From contig NC_135556.1 of NCBI RefSeq assembly GCF_964340395.1, positions 253,001-317,000 of the forward strand: DNA of 64,000 bases. The letters run 5' to 3'. Below are positions 13,549-27,250 of the stretch, in pieces. The translations under genes were made by a program, and so were the position numbers. Source of the DNA: Glandiceps talaboti (taxonomy: Eukaryota; Hemichordata; Enteropneusta; Spengelidae). The notes under the pieces were generated by a model. The model worked only from the letters and a program-made list of their open reading frames with translations, did no database searches and was not told where the DNA came from. How positions within the stretch are numbered: position 1 is the first letter of the stretch; every line of letters starts with the position of its first letter.

Positions 13549-16500
13549 CTAGATAATAGTATAATATAGCATAGTATAGTATGGTATAGTATATAGTACA
13601 ATATATAGTATATAGCACAGTCTAGTATATAGTAGAGTATAGTATAGTATAGTATAGTATATAGTATAGTATAGTATATTGTATATAGTATAGTATAGCA
13701 TAGTATAGTAGAATAGAGTATAGTATACTATACTATAGTATAGCATAGTATAGTATACAGTATAGTATAGTATAGTATAGTATAAAGTATATAGTATAGT
13801 ATGATATAGTATAGTATACTATATAGTACAGTATATAGTTTAGTATAGTATAGTATGGTACATAGTATAGAGCATAGTATAGTATAGTATAGTACAATAT
13901 ATAGTATATAGTATATAGCATAGTATAGTATATAGTGTAGTCTAGAATATGGTATAGTATAGGATAGTATAGTATATAGTATAGTATAGCATAGCATAGT
14001 ATAGCACAGTATAGTATACTATAGTATAGTACACTGTATATTGTACAGTATAGTATATAGTATAATATAGTATAGTATATAGTATAGTATAGCATAGTAC
14101 AGTATAATATAGAATAGTATAGTATATAGTACAGAATATAGTATATAGTATAGTATAGTACAGTGTATATTGTATAGTATGGTGTATAGTATAATATAGT
14201 TTATTGTATATAGTATAGTATAATATATAGTACAGTATACAGTATATAGCATACTCTAGTATATAGTACAGTATAGTATAGTCTAGTATGTAGTATAGTA
14301 TAGTATATAGTATATAGTAAAGAGAAGTAAAGAGTACAGTATATAGTATAGTATGTAGTACAGTATATAGCAGTCTAGTATATAGTATAGTATAGTATAG
14401 TATAGAATAGTATCGTATAGTGTAGTATATAGTACAGTATATAGCATAGTCTAGTATATAGTGCAGTATAGTATAATGTATAGTATAGTATAGTCTAATA
14501 TAGTATAGTACAGAATAATATAGTATAGCATAGTATAGTATAATATAGTATACTATAATATATAGTACAGAATATAGTATAGTCTAGTATATAGTATAGT
14601 ATTGTATACTATACTATATAGTATAGTATAGTACAGTATAATACAGTATAGTATAGTATAGTACAGTAGAGTAGAGTACAGTATAGTATAGTATAGTACA
14701 ATTTATAGTATATATTATATAGCATAGTATAGTATATAGTGTAGTCTAGTATATAGTATAGTATAGTATATAGTATAGTATAGCATAGTATAGTATAGCA
14801 AAGAACAGTATAGTATAGTATATAGTACAGAATATAGTATATATAGCATAGTCTATTATATAGCAATGTATAGTATAGAGTATAGTACAATATAGTTTAT
14901 AATATATAGTATAGTATAATATATAGTACAGTAAACAGTATATAGCACAGTCTAGTATATAGTGCAGTATAGTATAGTACACTATAGTATATAGTATATA
15001 GTATAGTATAACATAATATAGTATAGCATAGTATAGTATAATATAGTATAATATAATATATAGTACAGAATATAGTATAGTCTAGTATATAGTATAGTAC
15101 AGTATAGTATTATATACTATACTATATGATGTAGTATAGTATAGGATAGTACAATATAATATAGTATAGTATACAGTACAATAGATAGTATAGTCTAGTA
15201 TATAGTACAGTATATAGTATATAGCGTAGTCTAGCATAGTATACAATGTAGTATAGTCTAGTATATAGTACAGTATATAGTATATAACAGTCTAGTATAT
15301 AGTGCAGTTTAGTATAGTATAGTATAGTATAGTATAGTATAGTATAGTATAGTATAGTATAGTATTAGATAGTATAGTATAGTGTACAGTATAGTATAGC
15401 ATAGTAAAGTATAGCATAGTACAGTATAGTATAGTATATAGTACAGAATATAGTATATAGCATAGTATAGTATAGTATAGTATAGTATAGTATAGTATAG
15501 TATAGTATAGTATAGTATAATATATAGTACAGTATACAGCATAGTCTAGTATATAGTGCAGTATAGTATAGCATAGTATAGTATAGTATATACTATAGTA
15601 TAGTCTAGTATAGTATAGCATAATAGAGTATAGCATAGTATAGTATAATATAGTATAGTATATTATAATATATAGTACAGAATATAGTAGTCTAGTATAT
15701 AGTAGAGTATAGTATTTTATACTTTACCATATAGTATAGTATAGTATAGTATAGTACAGTAGAGTGGAGTACAGTATAGTATAGTATAGTACAATGTGCA
15801 GTATATAGTATATAGCATAGTATAGTATATAGTGTAGTCTAGTATATAGTATAGTATAGTATATAGTATAGTATAGCATAGTATAGTATAGCAAAGAACA
15901 GTATAGTATAGTATATAGTACAGAATATAGTATATAGCATAGTCTATTATATAGCATTGTATAGTATAGTATAGTATATAGTATATAGTATAGTATAGTA
16001 TAATATAGTATAATATATAGTACAGAATATAGTATAGTCTACTATATAGTATAGTACAGTATAGTATTGTATACTATACTATATGATAAAGTATAGTATA
16101 GTACAGTATAATATAGTATAGTAGAGTATAGTACAGTAGAGTACAGTACAGTATAGTATAGTATAATACAATGTATAGTATATAGTATATAGCATAGTAT
16201 AGTATATAGTGTAGTCTAGTATATAGCATAGTATAGTATAGCAAAGTACAGTATAGTAGGTAGCATAGTCTAGTATATAGCATTGTATAGTATGGTGTAT
16301 AGTATAATATAGTTTATAGTATATAGTATAGTATAATATATAGTACAGTATACAGTATATAGCATAGTCTAGTATATAGTAGAGAATAGTATGGTATAGT
16401 ATAGTATAGTATAGTATAGTATAGTGTAGTTTAAAGTACAGTATATAGCATAGTCTAGTATATAGTATAGTATAGAATAGTATAGTATATTAGGATAGAG

Positions 16501-19500
16501 TATATAGTATAGTGTAGTGTAGTATATAGTATAGTATAGTATAGCATAGTATATAGTACAATAGATAGCATAGTCTAGTATATAGTCTAGTATATAGTAT
16601 ATAGCATAGTCTAGTATAGTGTACAATGTAGTATAGTCTAGTATATAGTACAGTATAGTGTATAGTACAGTAAATAGTATATAGCATAGTCTCGTATATA
16701 GTGCAATATAGTATAGTATAGTATAATATAGTACATGTATAGTACAGTATAATATAGTATAGTGTAATATAGTATAGTATAGTAATAGATAGCATAGTAT
16801 ATTGTATAGTATAGTATAGCATAGTAAAGTATAGCATAGTACAGTATAGTATAGTATATAATACAGAATATAGTATATAGTATAGTATAATACAGTATAA
16901 AGAATAGTGCATAGTATAATATAGTATATAGTATAGTATAATATATAATACAGTATACAGTAGATAGCATAGTCTAGTTTAAGGTGCAGTATAGTATATA
17001 GTAGAGTACAGTACAGTATAGTATAGTATAGTACAATGTATAGTATATAGTATATAGCATAGTATAGTATATAGTGTAGTCTAGTATATAGCATAGTATA
17101 GTATAGCAAAGTACAGTATAGTATAGTATATAGTACAGAATACAGTATATAGCATAGTCTAGTATGTAGCATTGTATAGTATAGTGTATAGTATAATATA
17201 GTTTATAGTATATAGTATAGTATAATATATAGTACAGTATACAGTATATAGCATAGTCTAATATATAGTACAGTATATAGTATATAGCGTAGTCTAGCAT
17301 AGTGTACAATGTAGTATAGTCTAGTATATAGTACAGTATACAGTATATAACACTCTAGTATATAGTGCAGTTTAGAATAGTATAGCATAGTAAAGTATAG
17401 CATAGTACAGTATAGTATAGTATATAGTACAGAATATAGTATATAGCATAGTATAGTATAGTATAGTATAGTATAGTATAGTATAGTATAGTATAATATA
17501 TAGTACAGTATACAGCATAGTCTAGTATATAGTGCAGTATAGTATAGCATAGTATAGTATAGTATATATTATAGTATAGTCTAGTATAGTATAGCATAAT
17601 AGAGTATAGCATAGTATAGTATAATATAGTATAGTATAATATAATATATAGTACAGAATATAGTATAGTCTAGTATATAGTAGAGTATAGTATTATATAC
17701 TTTACCATATAGCATAGTATAGTACAGTATAATATAGTATAGTATAGTATAGTATAGTACAGTAGAGTACAGTACAGTATAGTATAGTATAGTATAATAT
17801 ATAGTACAGTATACAGCATAGTCTAGTATATAGTGCAGTATAGTATAGCATAGTATAGTTTAGTATATACTATAGTATAGTCTAGTATAGTATAGCATAA
17901 TAGAGTATAGCATAGTATAGTATAATATAGTATAGTATATTATAATATATAGTACAGAATATAGTAGTCTAGTATATAGTAGAGTATAGTATTTTATACT
18001 TTACCATATAGTATAGTATAGTACAGTATAATATAGTATAGTATAGTATAGTATAGTACAGTAGAGTGGAGTACAGTATAGTATAGTATAGTACAATGTA
18101 TAGTATATAGTATATAGCATAGTATAGTATATAGTGTAGTCTAGTATAGCATTGTATAGTATAGCAAAGTACAGTATAGTATAGTATATAGTACAGAATA
18201 CAGTATATAGCATAGTCTAGTATGTAGCATTGTATAGTATAGTGTATAGTATAATATAGTTTATAGTATATAGTATAGTATAATATATAGTACAGTATAC
18301 AGTATATAGCATAGTCTAGTATATAGTAGAGTATAGTATGGTATAGTATAGTATAGTATAGTATAGTGTAGTATATAGTACAGTATATAGCATAGTCTAG
18401 TATATAGTATAGGATAGAATAGTAAATTATATTAGAGTAGAGTATATAGTATAGTGTAGTGTAGTGTAGTATATAGTATAGTATAGTATAGTATAGTATA
18501 GTATAGTATAGCATAGTATATAGTACAATAGATAGTATAGTATAATATATAGTACAGTATACAGTAGATAGCATAGTCTAGTTTAAGGTGCAGTATAGTA
18601 TATAGTAGAGTACAGTACAGTATAGTATAGTATAGTACAATGTATAGTATATAGTATATAGCATAGTATAGTATATAGTGTAGTCTAGTATATAGCATAG
18701 TATAGTATAGCAAAGTACAGTATAGTATAGTATATAGTACAGAATACAGAATATAGCATAGTCTAGTATATAGCATAGTCTAGTACATGTATAGTACAGT
18801 ATAATATAGTATAGTGTAATATAGTATAGTATAGTAATAGATAGTATAGTATATTGTATAGTATAGTATAGCATAGTAAAGTATAGCATAGTACAGTATA
18901 GTATAGTATATAGTACAGAATATAGTATATAGTATAGTATAGTACAGTATATAGAATAGTATAGTATAGTGCATAGTATAATATAGTATATAGTATAGTA
19001 TAATATATAGTACAGTATACAGTAGATAGCATAGTCTAGTTTAAGGTGCAGTATAGTATATAGTAGAGTACAGTACAGTATAGTATAGTATAGTACAATG
19101 TATAGTATATAGTATATAGCATAGTATAGTATATAGTGTAGTCTAGTATATAGCATAGTATAGTATAGCAAAGTACAGTATAGTATATAGTACAGAATAC
19201 AGTATATAGCATAGTCTAGTATGTAGCATTGTATAGTATAGTGTATAGTATAATATAGTTTATAGTATATAGTATAGTATAATATATAGTACAGTATACA
19301 GTATATAGCATAGTCTAGTATATAGTAGAGTATAGTATGGTATAGTATAGTATAGTATAGTGTAGTTTAAAGTACAGTATATAGCATAGTCTAGTATATA
19401 GTATAGTATATAATAGTATAGTATATTAGGATAGAGTATATAGTATAGTGTAGTGTAGTATATAGTATAGTATAGTATAGCATAGTATATAGTACAATAG

Positions 19501-20830
19501 ATAGCATAGTCTAGTATATAGTACAGTATATAGTATATAGCGTAGTCTAGTATAGTGTACAATGTAGTATAGTCTAGTATATAGTACAGAATAGTATATA
19601 GGACAGTATATAGTATATAGCATAGTCTAGTATATAGTGCAGTATAGTATAGTATGGTATAGTATAGTATAGTATATTACATGTATAGTACAGTATAATA
19701 TAGTATAGTGTAATATAGTATAGTACAGTATTAGATAGTATAGTATAGTGTATAGTATAGTACAGCATAGTAAAGTATAGCATAGTACAGTATAGTATAT
19801 AGTACAGAATATAGTATATAGCATAGTCTAGTATATAGTATAGTATAGTATAGTACAGTATATAGAATAGTAAAGTATAGTGCATAGTATAATATAGTAT
19901 ATAGTATAGTATAATATATAGTACAGTATACAGTATATAGCATAGTCTAGTATATAGTGCAGTATAGTATAGCATAGTATAGTATAGTATATAGTATATA
20001 TTATAGTATAGTCTAGTATACTACAATATAATATAGTATAGCATAGTATAATATAATACAGTATAGTATATTATACAGTACAGAATATAGTATAGTCTAG
20101 TATATAGTATAGTACAGTATAGTATTGTATACTATACTATACTATATAGTATAGCATAGTATAGTACAGTATAATATAGTATAGTATAGTATTGGATAGT
20201 ATAGTATATTATAGTGTATAGTATAGTATAGAATATAGTACTAGTTTATAGTAAAGACAAGTATATAGTACAGTATATAGCATAGTCTAGTATATAGTAT
20301 AGTATAGTATAGAATAGTATAGTGTAGTATATAGTACAGTATATAGCATAGTCTAGTATATAGTATAGTATAGTATAGAATAGTATAGTATAGTGTAGTA
20401 TATAGTACAGTATATAGCATAGTCTAGTATATAGTATAGTATAGAATAGTATAGTATAGTATATTAGAGTAGAGTATATAGTATAGTATAGTGTAGTGTA
20501 GTATATAGTATAGTCTAGTATAGTATAGTCTAGTATAGTACATAGTACAGTCTAGTATAGTATATAGTATAGCATAGTCTAGTTTAGTATATTATAGTAT
20601 ATAGTATATAGCATAGCAAAATACATAGTATATAGCATAGTGTAGTATATAGTTCAGTACGGTATAGTTTAATATATAGTATATAGCATAGTATAATATA
20701 TAGTATAGTATACTATAGTATATAATATAGTATAGTATATAATATAGTATAATATAGTGTTGTATACTATATAGTACAATATATAGTATATATCATAGTC
20801 TACTATATAGTACAGTATAGTATAATATAC
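13549..20830. repeat. TATAG pentamer satellite (left arm, outer part)
   Basis: The array is degenerate (TATAG)n with variants such as TACAG, CATAG and TCTAG and longer internal modules. The module beginning GTGCAGTATAGTATATAGTA recurs near 16985, 18588 and 19047, so segments of several hundred bases were duplicated within the array. The many minus-strand frames rich in Tyr, Ile and Leu are translations of the pentamer and are not genes. Confidence 0.95.
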
Positions 20831-21483
20831 CATATACTATACAATACTATCCTATGCTATATTATATACCATACACTGTACTATACTATATACTCTACTA
20901 TATAATATACTATATTATACTATATACTACACTTGCCTATATACTATACAATACAATACTACACTACACTATGCTATATTCAATATACTCTACGATACAC
21001 TACTATATTATACCATACTATACTATACTAGAATATACTATCCTATACTATTCTATACTACACTATACTATACTATACTATACTAATTTTATATGATACT
21101 ACACTATGCTATGATATACTATATACCATATACTATACTATATACCATATACTATACTATACTATATAATATACTATATACTATACTTGACTATATACTA
21201 TATACAATAGTATAGGTATAGAATAATATTATAGTATAGTATTGTACAGTATATAGTATAGTATATTATATAGTACGGTATGCTATAGTATGCTATACTA
21301 TAACCTACACTATACTATATTCCATATACTAGTATATTATACTATACTATACTATACTATACTATACTATACTATACTATACTATACTATACTATACTAT
21401 ACTATACTATACTATACTATACTATACTATACTATACTACACGACACTATACCATATACTCTACTATACTCTATTACACTATA
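20831..21483. repeat. CTATA-oriented pentamer satellite with strand switches
   Basis: At about 20830 the array changes from TATAG to its complement CTATA on the same strand, with short reversals (for example 21205-21290). Long pure (CTATA)n lies at about 21335-21435. The switch makes the region able to fold back on the preceding array. Confidence 0.9.
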
Positions 21484-21830
21484 AAGCAATAAACCACACC
21501 CTGGGGATGGTATACCAAGAGGTTTTGACCAGTGAACGAAATATATTGAGTTCACTGGTCAAACCGAGTGGTATACCATTCCCAGGGGTGATTTATCGCT
21601 ATTATATTATACCAGTATATTGAAACTGTCGGAAACAAGATAAGACGCAACATTTTCTGGTTTCATTTGCGCCCCCCATCCCTGCGCAGACTATAACGTT
21701 CATAGACGAACAGTGAGAGAACATCAAAATTTGGACACGTGCCAACTGTGCATTACCGCTCATTTTAGACGCACTAGTTCGATGCCCAGACCAATCAGAT
21801 CTCTCGATTTGCGCCATCAATATACTGGAC
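21484..21830. mobile_element. Two adjacent MITE-like inverted-repeat elements (block B, left copy)
   Basis: The first part, about 21486-21600, is a long hairpin. The arms carry GGTATACC and TTGACCAGTGAAC and close on a short AT-rich loop, with outer ends AGCAATAAACCAC and GTGATTTATCGCT. The second part, 21612-21828, is about 217 bp with terminal inverted repeats CCAGTATATTGA and TCAATATACTGG and no coding capacity. The same pair, in reverse order, is at 58694-59042. Both are small non-autonomous elements embedded in pentamer satellite; I cannot assign a superfamily. Confidence 0.75.
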
Positions 21831-22687
21831 TATATACTATACTATATACCACATACTCTACTATACTATAATCTACTATACTATACTATACTATACTAGA
21901 CTATTCAAGACTATACTAGACTCTATACTATATACGATAGTGTAGGTATAGAATAATATTATAGTATATTATTGTACAGTATATAGTAGAGTATATTATA
22001 TAGTACTGTATGGTATAGTATGCTATACTATACACTACACTATAATATACACTATACACTATATTCCATATACTCTACTATACTCTAGTATATTATACCA
22101 TACCATACTATACAATACTATACTATACTATACTTTGCTATGCTATACTATATACCATATACTCTACTATACTCTACTATACTATATATGATAGTATAGG
22201 TATAGAATAAGATTATAGTATTGTATTGTACAGTATATAGTATTGTACGGTTGGTATAGTATGCTATACTATACACTAAACTATACTATATTCCACATAC
22301 TCTAATATACTCTAGTATATTATACCATACTATACTATACTATACTATTATATACTATAATATACAATACTATACTATGCTATGCCATACTATATACCAT
22401 ATACTATACTTTACTATATACCATACTATATGATATATATAGTATCCTATACTATACTACACTACACTATACTATATACTCTACTATATTATACTATACT
22501 ATACTATACTATATAATATACTATATTATATTATATACTACACTATACTATTTACTACACTATATAATATACTATATTAAACTTTATAATATAGTAGACT
22601 ATGTACTATACTATACTACACTATATAACATATACTCTACTATACTATACTATGTATTATTCTATACTACCAGTATACTATACTATA
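21831..22687. repeat. CTATA/TATAG pentamer satellite between block B and the LINE
   Basis: Mostly CTATA-oriented pentamer units with several TATAG reversals (for example 21935-22020 and 22195-22265). No gene. It ends at the (TAAA)n tail of the LINE. Confidence 0.9.
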
Positions 22688-22688
22688 T

Positions 22689-22720
<32 letters not shown>

Positions 22721-23922
22721 GGTAAACCAACGGGCATAAAGCCCATTTACAGGCACCTTTAAAAACAAATAAGGAAAAACAAGCACTAAAAAGAAAAAAC
22801 AAGGGGTAGCAATAACAGAAGTGACATGACATAAAAGGCAAACACAGAAATAAAAACAACAAAACAGGAAAAATTATTAAAAACACGCAGCCTGAAGCAC
22901 ACACGCCGAAAGGCGGAAACAGGACTAAATAAATCTATGTTTGGATTTGCTTTAAAAACGTCATTACAAGTGGTTAAACATCTTAAAATTGGGGAATATT
23001 TTCTCAGATTTACTCTGGAGGCACTGATGCGAAAGATATGGTTATTACGTAACTGTCTGCTCTGTACATTAAAACAAACCTTGTACAAAATGGATGGACA
23101 ATTATAGCATGAATTGACCAGTTTGTAAACAAAAATAGCAAATAAAAACTTTCGCCTCCTCACCAGTGGGGGAAGCTTAAACCTAGCACATAGTGAATCG
23201 TAATCTATTGAAGTATATTGCACATTTGATTTAAAACATAAAAATTTAATAAATTTCTGCTGTACACGTTCGATTTTATCAATTTGAGTTACTTGCCATG
23301 GTGACCAAATTACACTGCAGTACTCAAGATGGCTTCTAACATGGGTCACATATAAAGATCTTAATGTAGAAATGTTGGAAAAATTGGCACATGTACGTTT
23401 GATAAAACCCATCATTCTAAAAGCTTTCCTGACAATACTTAAAAGCTTAAACCTAGCACATAGTGAATCGTAATCTATTGAAGTATATTGCACATTTGAT
23501 TTAAAACATAAAAATTTAATAAATTTCTGCTGTACACGTTCGATTTTATCAATTTGAGTTACTTGCCATGGTGACCAAATTACACTGCAGTACTCAAGAT
23601 GGCTTCTAACATGGGTCACATATAAAGATCTTAATGTAGAAATGTTGGAAAAATTGGCACATGTACGTTTGATAAAACCCATCATTCTAAAAGCTTTCCT
23701 GACAATACTATCAATATGGGTGCTAAAAGACATCTGTGAAGAAAGTAGAATACCAAGATCTTTGATACTATGAACACGAACAAGGGGACCATCAGCAATA
23801 CTGTAACTGTATGTAATCAGTTTCTTTTTGTTACTAAATGTAATTACATTACACTTCCCCACATTGAGCTTCAATTTCCATGTATTACACCATTTGTAGA
23901 CATTGTTAATGTCTGTTTGTTT
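22688..23922 (-). mobile_element. 5'-truncated non-LTR retrotransposon (LINE), RT C-terminal region
   Basis: The minus strand encodes the part of a LINE reverse transcriptase that follows the catalytic box: a KLNVGKCNVITFS-like motif, then IKDLGILLSS, LRSLYVTHVRSHLEYCSVIW and KIERVQQKFIKFL, which are typical of Jockey/CR1-type elements. The frame runs to a short 3' UTR and a (TAAA)n tail at 22688-22720, the usual LINE end. The catalytic YADD part and everything upstream are absent, so this is a 5'-truncated, dead insertion. It sits inside the pentamer satellite and is missing from the right arm, so it is younger than the inverted duplication. It contains a perfect in-frame duplication (see 23173-23712). 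Confidence 0.9.
23173..23712 (-). repeat. Perfect 270-bp tandem duplication inside the LINE
   Basis: Two copies with a start-to-start distance of 270 bp (copy starts at 23173 and 23443) appear identical by eye. The period is exactly 90 codons, so the reading frame stays open across the duplicated RT C-terminal segment (SIVRKAFRMMGF to LCARFKL). No known LINE has two copies of this segment. Either a very recent duplication or an assembly artefact would give this. Confidence 0.9.
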
Positions 23923-25020
23923 ATACTACATAATGTACTATACTAGACTATATATAATATATACTATATATTACAGTATAGGTATCGAATAATATAGTAT
24001 AGTATTGTACAGTATATAGCATACTATACTATATAGTATGGTATATAGTATATGTATATAGTATACTAGTAGTATAGAATAGTATAGCATAGTATAGTAT
24101 GGTATAGTATAGTATACAGTATAATATAATATAGTATAGTATATACCGGTAGTACAGTATATAGCATAGTCTAGTATATAGTATAGTATAGAATAGTATA
24201 GTTTATGGTATATAGCATAGCATAGTATAGTATAGTATAATATAGTATAGTACATTGTACAGTACACTAGTGTAGTATATTATAGTATAGAATAATACAG
24301 TATAGTATAGTGCAGAATAGTAAAGTATAGTATACTAGACATCCAATATAACATACTGTATACAGCATAATAAAATACATAGTATATAATATAGTATAAT
24401 ATATAGTAAAGTACATAGCATTATAGCAATATAGCATTATAGTCTGGTATATAGTACAGTATAGTATAGTATAGTTTAGTATAGTATAGTTTAGTATATA
24501 CATGTAGTATAGTATAGTATACCATATAGTATAGTATAATATAGTATTATAATAGTATACTATATAGTACAGTATATAGTATAGTCTGGTATATAGTATA
24601 CTATACTATATAGTAGAGTATACTATACTATATACCATATACTATACTATACACTATAATTTACTATATACTATACTATATGATATACTATACTATACTT
24701 GTCTTAATACTATACTATACTACACTACACTATACTATATTCCATATACTCTACTCGACTATATTATACCACACTATACTATATTATATTATACTATGCT
24801 ATGCTATACACCATATACTATACTATACTATACTATACTATACTACACTATACTATATACCATATACTATACTCTACTATACTACATGATACTATATACC
24901 ATATACTATACATTACTATACTATACTCTACTATACTATACTATACTAGACTATATACTATATACTATAGTATAGGTATAGAATATCATAGTATAGTATT
25001 GTACAGTATATAGTATAGTA
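23923..25020. repeat. Pentamer satellite, inner end of the left arm
   Basis: Mixed TATAG and CTATA blocks end at 25020, where the satellite runs directly into the 3' part of a Polinton-type gene on the minus strand. The last ~80 bp match the right arm in reverse complement. Beyond 25020 the homology stops because the right arm continues as satellite. Confidence 0.9.
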
Positions 25021-25786
25021 AATTTCATATTGCATTAATTCTTCGATTTTTTGTCTGTTTTCCAATTCTTTTTTTCTATCATACAAATCTTCTAAACTCT
25101 TGACTGCTGTATCAATTTCTTTACGCATGATTGTATATTCAGGGTTGAGTTCGTTCCATTCTTCAATTTTGTTTTCAACCTTACTGATTTCATCTTTATT
25201 ACCTACAGTGTCTCTTCTGAGGTAGGCTTGATAGTCCCTTAATTGTCCAACCATTGATGGTGTTAAATCTATAGCTTCAACTGCTTCAACTTCATCCACA
25301 TTTAATGGTAACAACGGACCGATAGTCGCAGCAGCAGTGTTAACAGCAGTATCCTCGAAAAGTCTATTAGCAGCTGCAGTACCAATTTTATTTTTTATTG
25401 TACTTTTAGCTAAAAGTTTACCGTTTCTTGTAATCCGTTGGTTTCTTATGTTATCATACAACTCTCCATCCTTTCCTACATATGTATTTAATTGTAATTC
25501 AGTTCGATTAACTGGCACACCACTTTTTTTTGATAACTGCATCAATAGTATCCAATAATACTTTATTTTTTAATTCAGTTAATTTAGCTCCAGCATCAAC
25601 GGGATCTGTTGCGGGACCAACGGGGTCAACTGTAGGGTCTGTGAATGATGTTTCCTGCTCCATTAATTCAAAATCTAACGAATCTTGTTCGTAGACTCTC
25701 ATTTCCAAGTCTACTCCAGGGTCTCCAAGGTCATCTACATTTTCATCTTCAAAAGGATTAATATCGAAAGGATCAAAGTCAGCCAT
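24958..25786 (-). pseudogene. Frameshifted Polinton-type gene, acidic N-terminus, coiled-coil C-terminus
   Basis: The gene starts at 25786 with a very acidic segment (MADFDPFDINPFEDEN). It runs to an 8-nt A/T run at 25524-25531, where the open frame moves by +1 and continues to the end of the element body. The second part contains an Ala-rich stretch and a charged, probably coiled-coil segment (KEIDTAVKSLEDLYDRKK). The frame reads straight into pentamer satellite at 25020 and picks up an artificial tail before a stop at 24958. The true C-terminus is therefore lost or displaced. I do not recognise the family. Its place in the cluster suggests a conserved element protein, perhaps virion-associated, but that is inference. 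Confidence 0.6.
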
Positions 25787-25804
25787 CTTACTAATACTAT
25801 AATA

Positions 25805-27247
25805 TTATATAAATAAGTAACATAAAAATATTATCCCAACTATTATTCCCATCGTTGAATATTCATGAACAATTTCATGCTCGCCATGCGCTGCTACCGC
25901 TTCGACTGCTGGCGCTGCTACCACTTCTGGTGTTACTGCTGCTTCAGCTGCTTGCTCTGCTACACCTGTTGTCGCATCTAGTCGTTCTACTGGATCATCA
26001 TGACCTTCCATTTCTTTTAATGCTGATTCTTTTACGTCATTATTTATGTTGTTATAACCGAACTTCATATCTTCTGTCGCTTGTTGTAAGAAATTGTTAT
26101 AACCCGCCACATTCGTATTCAAATTTATAATAATTTTACTCGGGATTAACCATAAAGAAGGAGAAATGGCTAGATCTAACTTTAACCTCGTTGCATTAAT
26201 TACATTTTGATAACGTGGTATACTATCATCCTCATTAATGCCTCTCGTCTCATCCTCGAGCAATGAAATCATTTTTGTCTCGTTTCTTGACCAGCACCAC
26301 CAGAGTTTGCTATACTTACTCGCGTGTCTGCTTGACTTCCTAACACGCAATATACATAAGATTCGATCGATCGATTTAATCGTCCTAAACCTGCTTGCGT
26401 AAAACCTGTGCTGTTTGGTAAAACAAAATAATTATATTGTTTATAATCAGGATTTTGAAATTTATACCAATGACAACTTCTGCGCGCCTCATCTGGAGCA
26501 TCAGGGTTTTCAACCATTGTATTTTGATATTTATATTGGATATCTTTTATATATGCTTTTTTCCACCACTCATAACCGAAACCTATACCATTGTTTCCTG
26601 ATGTGTCATATGTGAATCTGAAATCTGTATTATAAATCTAATCCGAATTCATCGCATATTCTATGATAAGACGATACATCATATAAATTATCGACTTTAT
26701 TAAAAGTGTCGGGGTCATCAGGTAGTGGGCAAGAAAGTTCATTCAATATTCTTCTTATAGTAAAGTACACGTGAAATCTAAAAAATGATTCAATCTGTTT
26801 TGGAATATCATTATTATACAGATGATCGTGAATACTAACACCGCATCCGGTCGTAGCTAACCAAACAGCAAAATTCAATTGTTGATCCCAGTAATGCATA
26901 TTTGGACCTTTCAACCATTTGTTGGCACTGTCTGCATTATAATGAATTAATATGTAGTTTTTGAATATATCTCTCAATTTTATATTGAATCGATCAGTTT
27001 CACTTACATAAACAACCATGTTGACTAGTATGTTTTGTATATCCACGGACATTATACTATCAAATGGTTGATGTAGTGCATAGTTAGTATTTTGTGCTAA
27101 AGTAAATGGTTTTGGAAAGTTAAGCGAATGCAGCAAGTGCGGTTCCTGCGGTTCCTGCGACTGCTGCGACTCCAATGATTCTGAAGGTGGCTGTTTTAGT
27201 TTTGTTTTTTTCATTAACTTCGAGTATGGTAATCCTAATGACCACAT
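25805..27247 (-). pseudogene. Large conserved element protein with C-terminal membrane segment, two frameshifts
   Basis: Three overlapping minus-strand frames (27247-26630, about 26637-26269, about 26285-25805) read as one protein of roughly 480 residues broken by two frameshifts, near 26632 and near 26275. The N-terminal third is Gln/Glu/Ser-rich. The middle holds the motif NFAVWLATTGCGVS, then FFRFHVYFTIRRILNEL and SYHRICDEFGLD. I recall this pattern from uncharacterised proteins in cnidarian and other marine invertebrate genomes, probably element-encoded. The second part has GFTQAGLGRLNRSIESYVY and SQADTRVSI. The end is Ala/Val-rich and closes with a hydrophobic anchor (MGIIVGIIFLCYLFI). 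The spacing to the upstream gene is only 3 bp. The function is unknown; a structural or membrane role is a guess. Confidence 0.65.
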
Positions 27248-27250
27248 TTT

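Larger units (their letters stand above)
13357..25020. repeat. Left arm of large imperfect inverted repeat
   Basis: Three blocks of this arm recur in reverse complement and in the expected order on the right. Block A is 13357-13548 (non-satellite, matching 60405-60605). Block B is 21484-21830 (matching 58694-59042). The inner junction is 24940-25020 (matching about 56770-56860, including the word TATAGGTATAGAATAT). Between the blocks lies pentamer satellite. Between A and B the left arm has 7.9 kb against 1.4 kb on the right. Between B and the inner end both arms have about 2 kb once the LINE at 22688-23922 is removed. The arm could be an expanded terminal inverted repeat of the Polinton-like element, or one half of an older inverted duplication. 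Confidence 0.85.

Noticed and set aside
13549-20000. Many minus-strand frames of 60-267 codons rich in Tyr, Ile, Leu
   Set aside because: They are translations of the TATAG pentamer, which avoids stops in some frames; repeated YYTILYY strings show no protein character.
20854-22690. Plus-strand Tyr/Ile/Leu frames, also at 56610-60430 and 61554-61993
   Set aside because: Same pentamer satellite in the opposite orientation.
25524-25531. Programmed -1 frameshift at an A-rich slippery site
   Set aside because: The change of frame is +1, not -1, and the same kind of change occurs at another 8-nt run, so indel or sequence error is simpler.
25855-26130. Plus-strand Leu-rich frame opposite the large element protein
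   Set aside because: Shadow of an Ala/Val/Glu-rich coding stretch on the minus strand.
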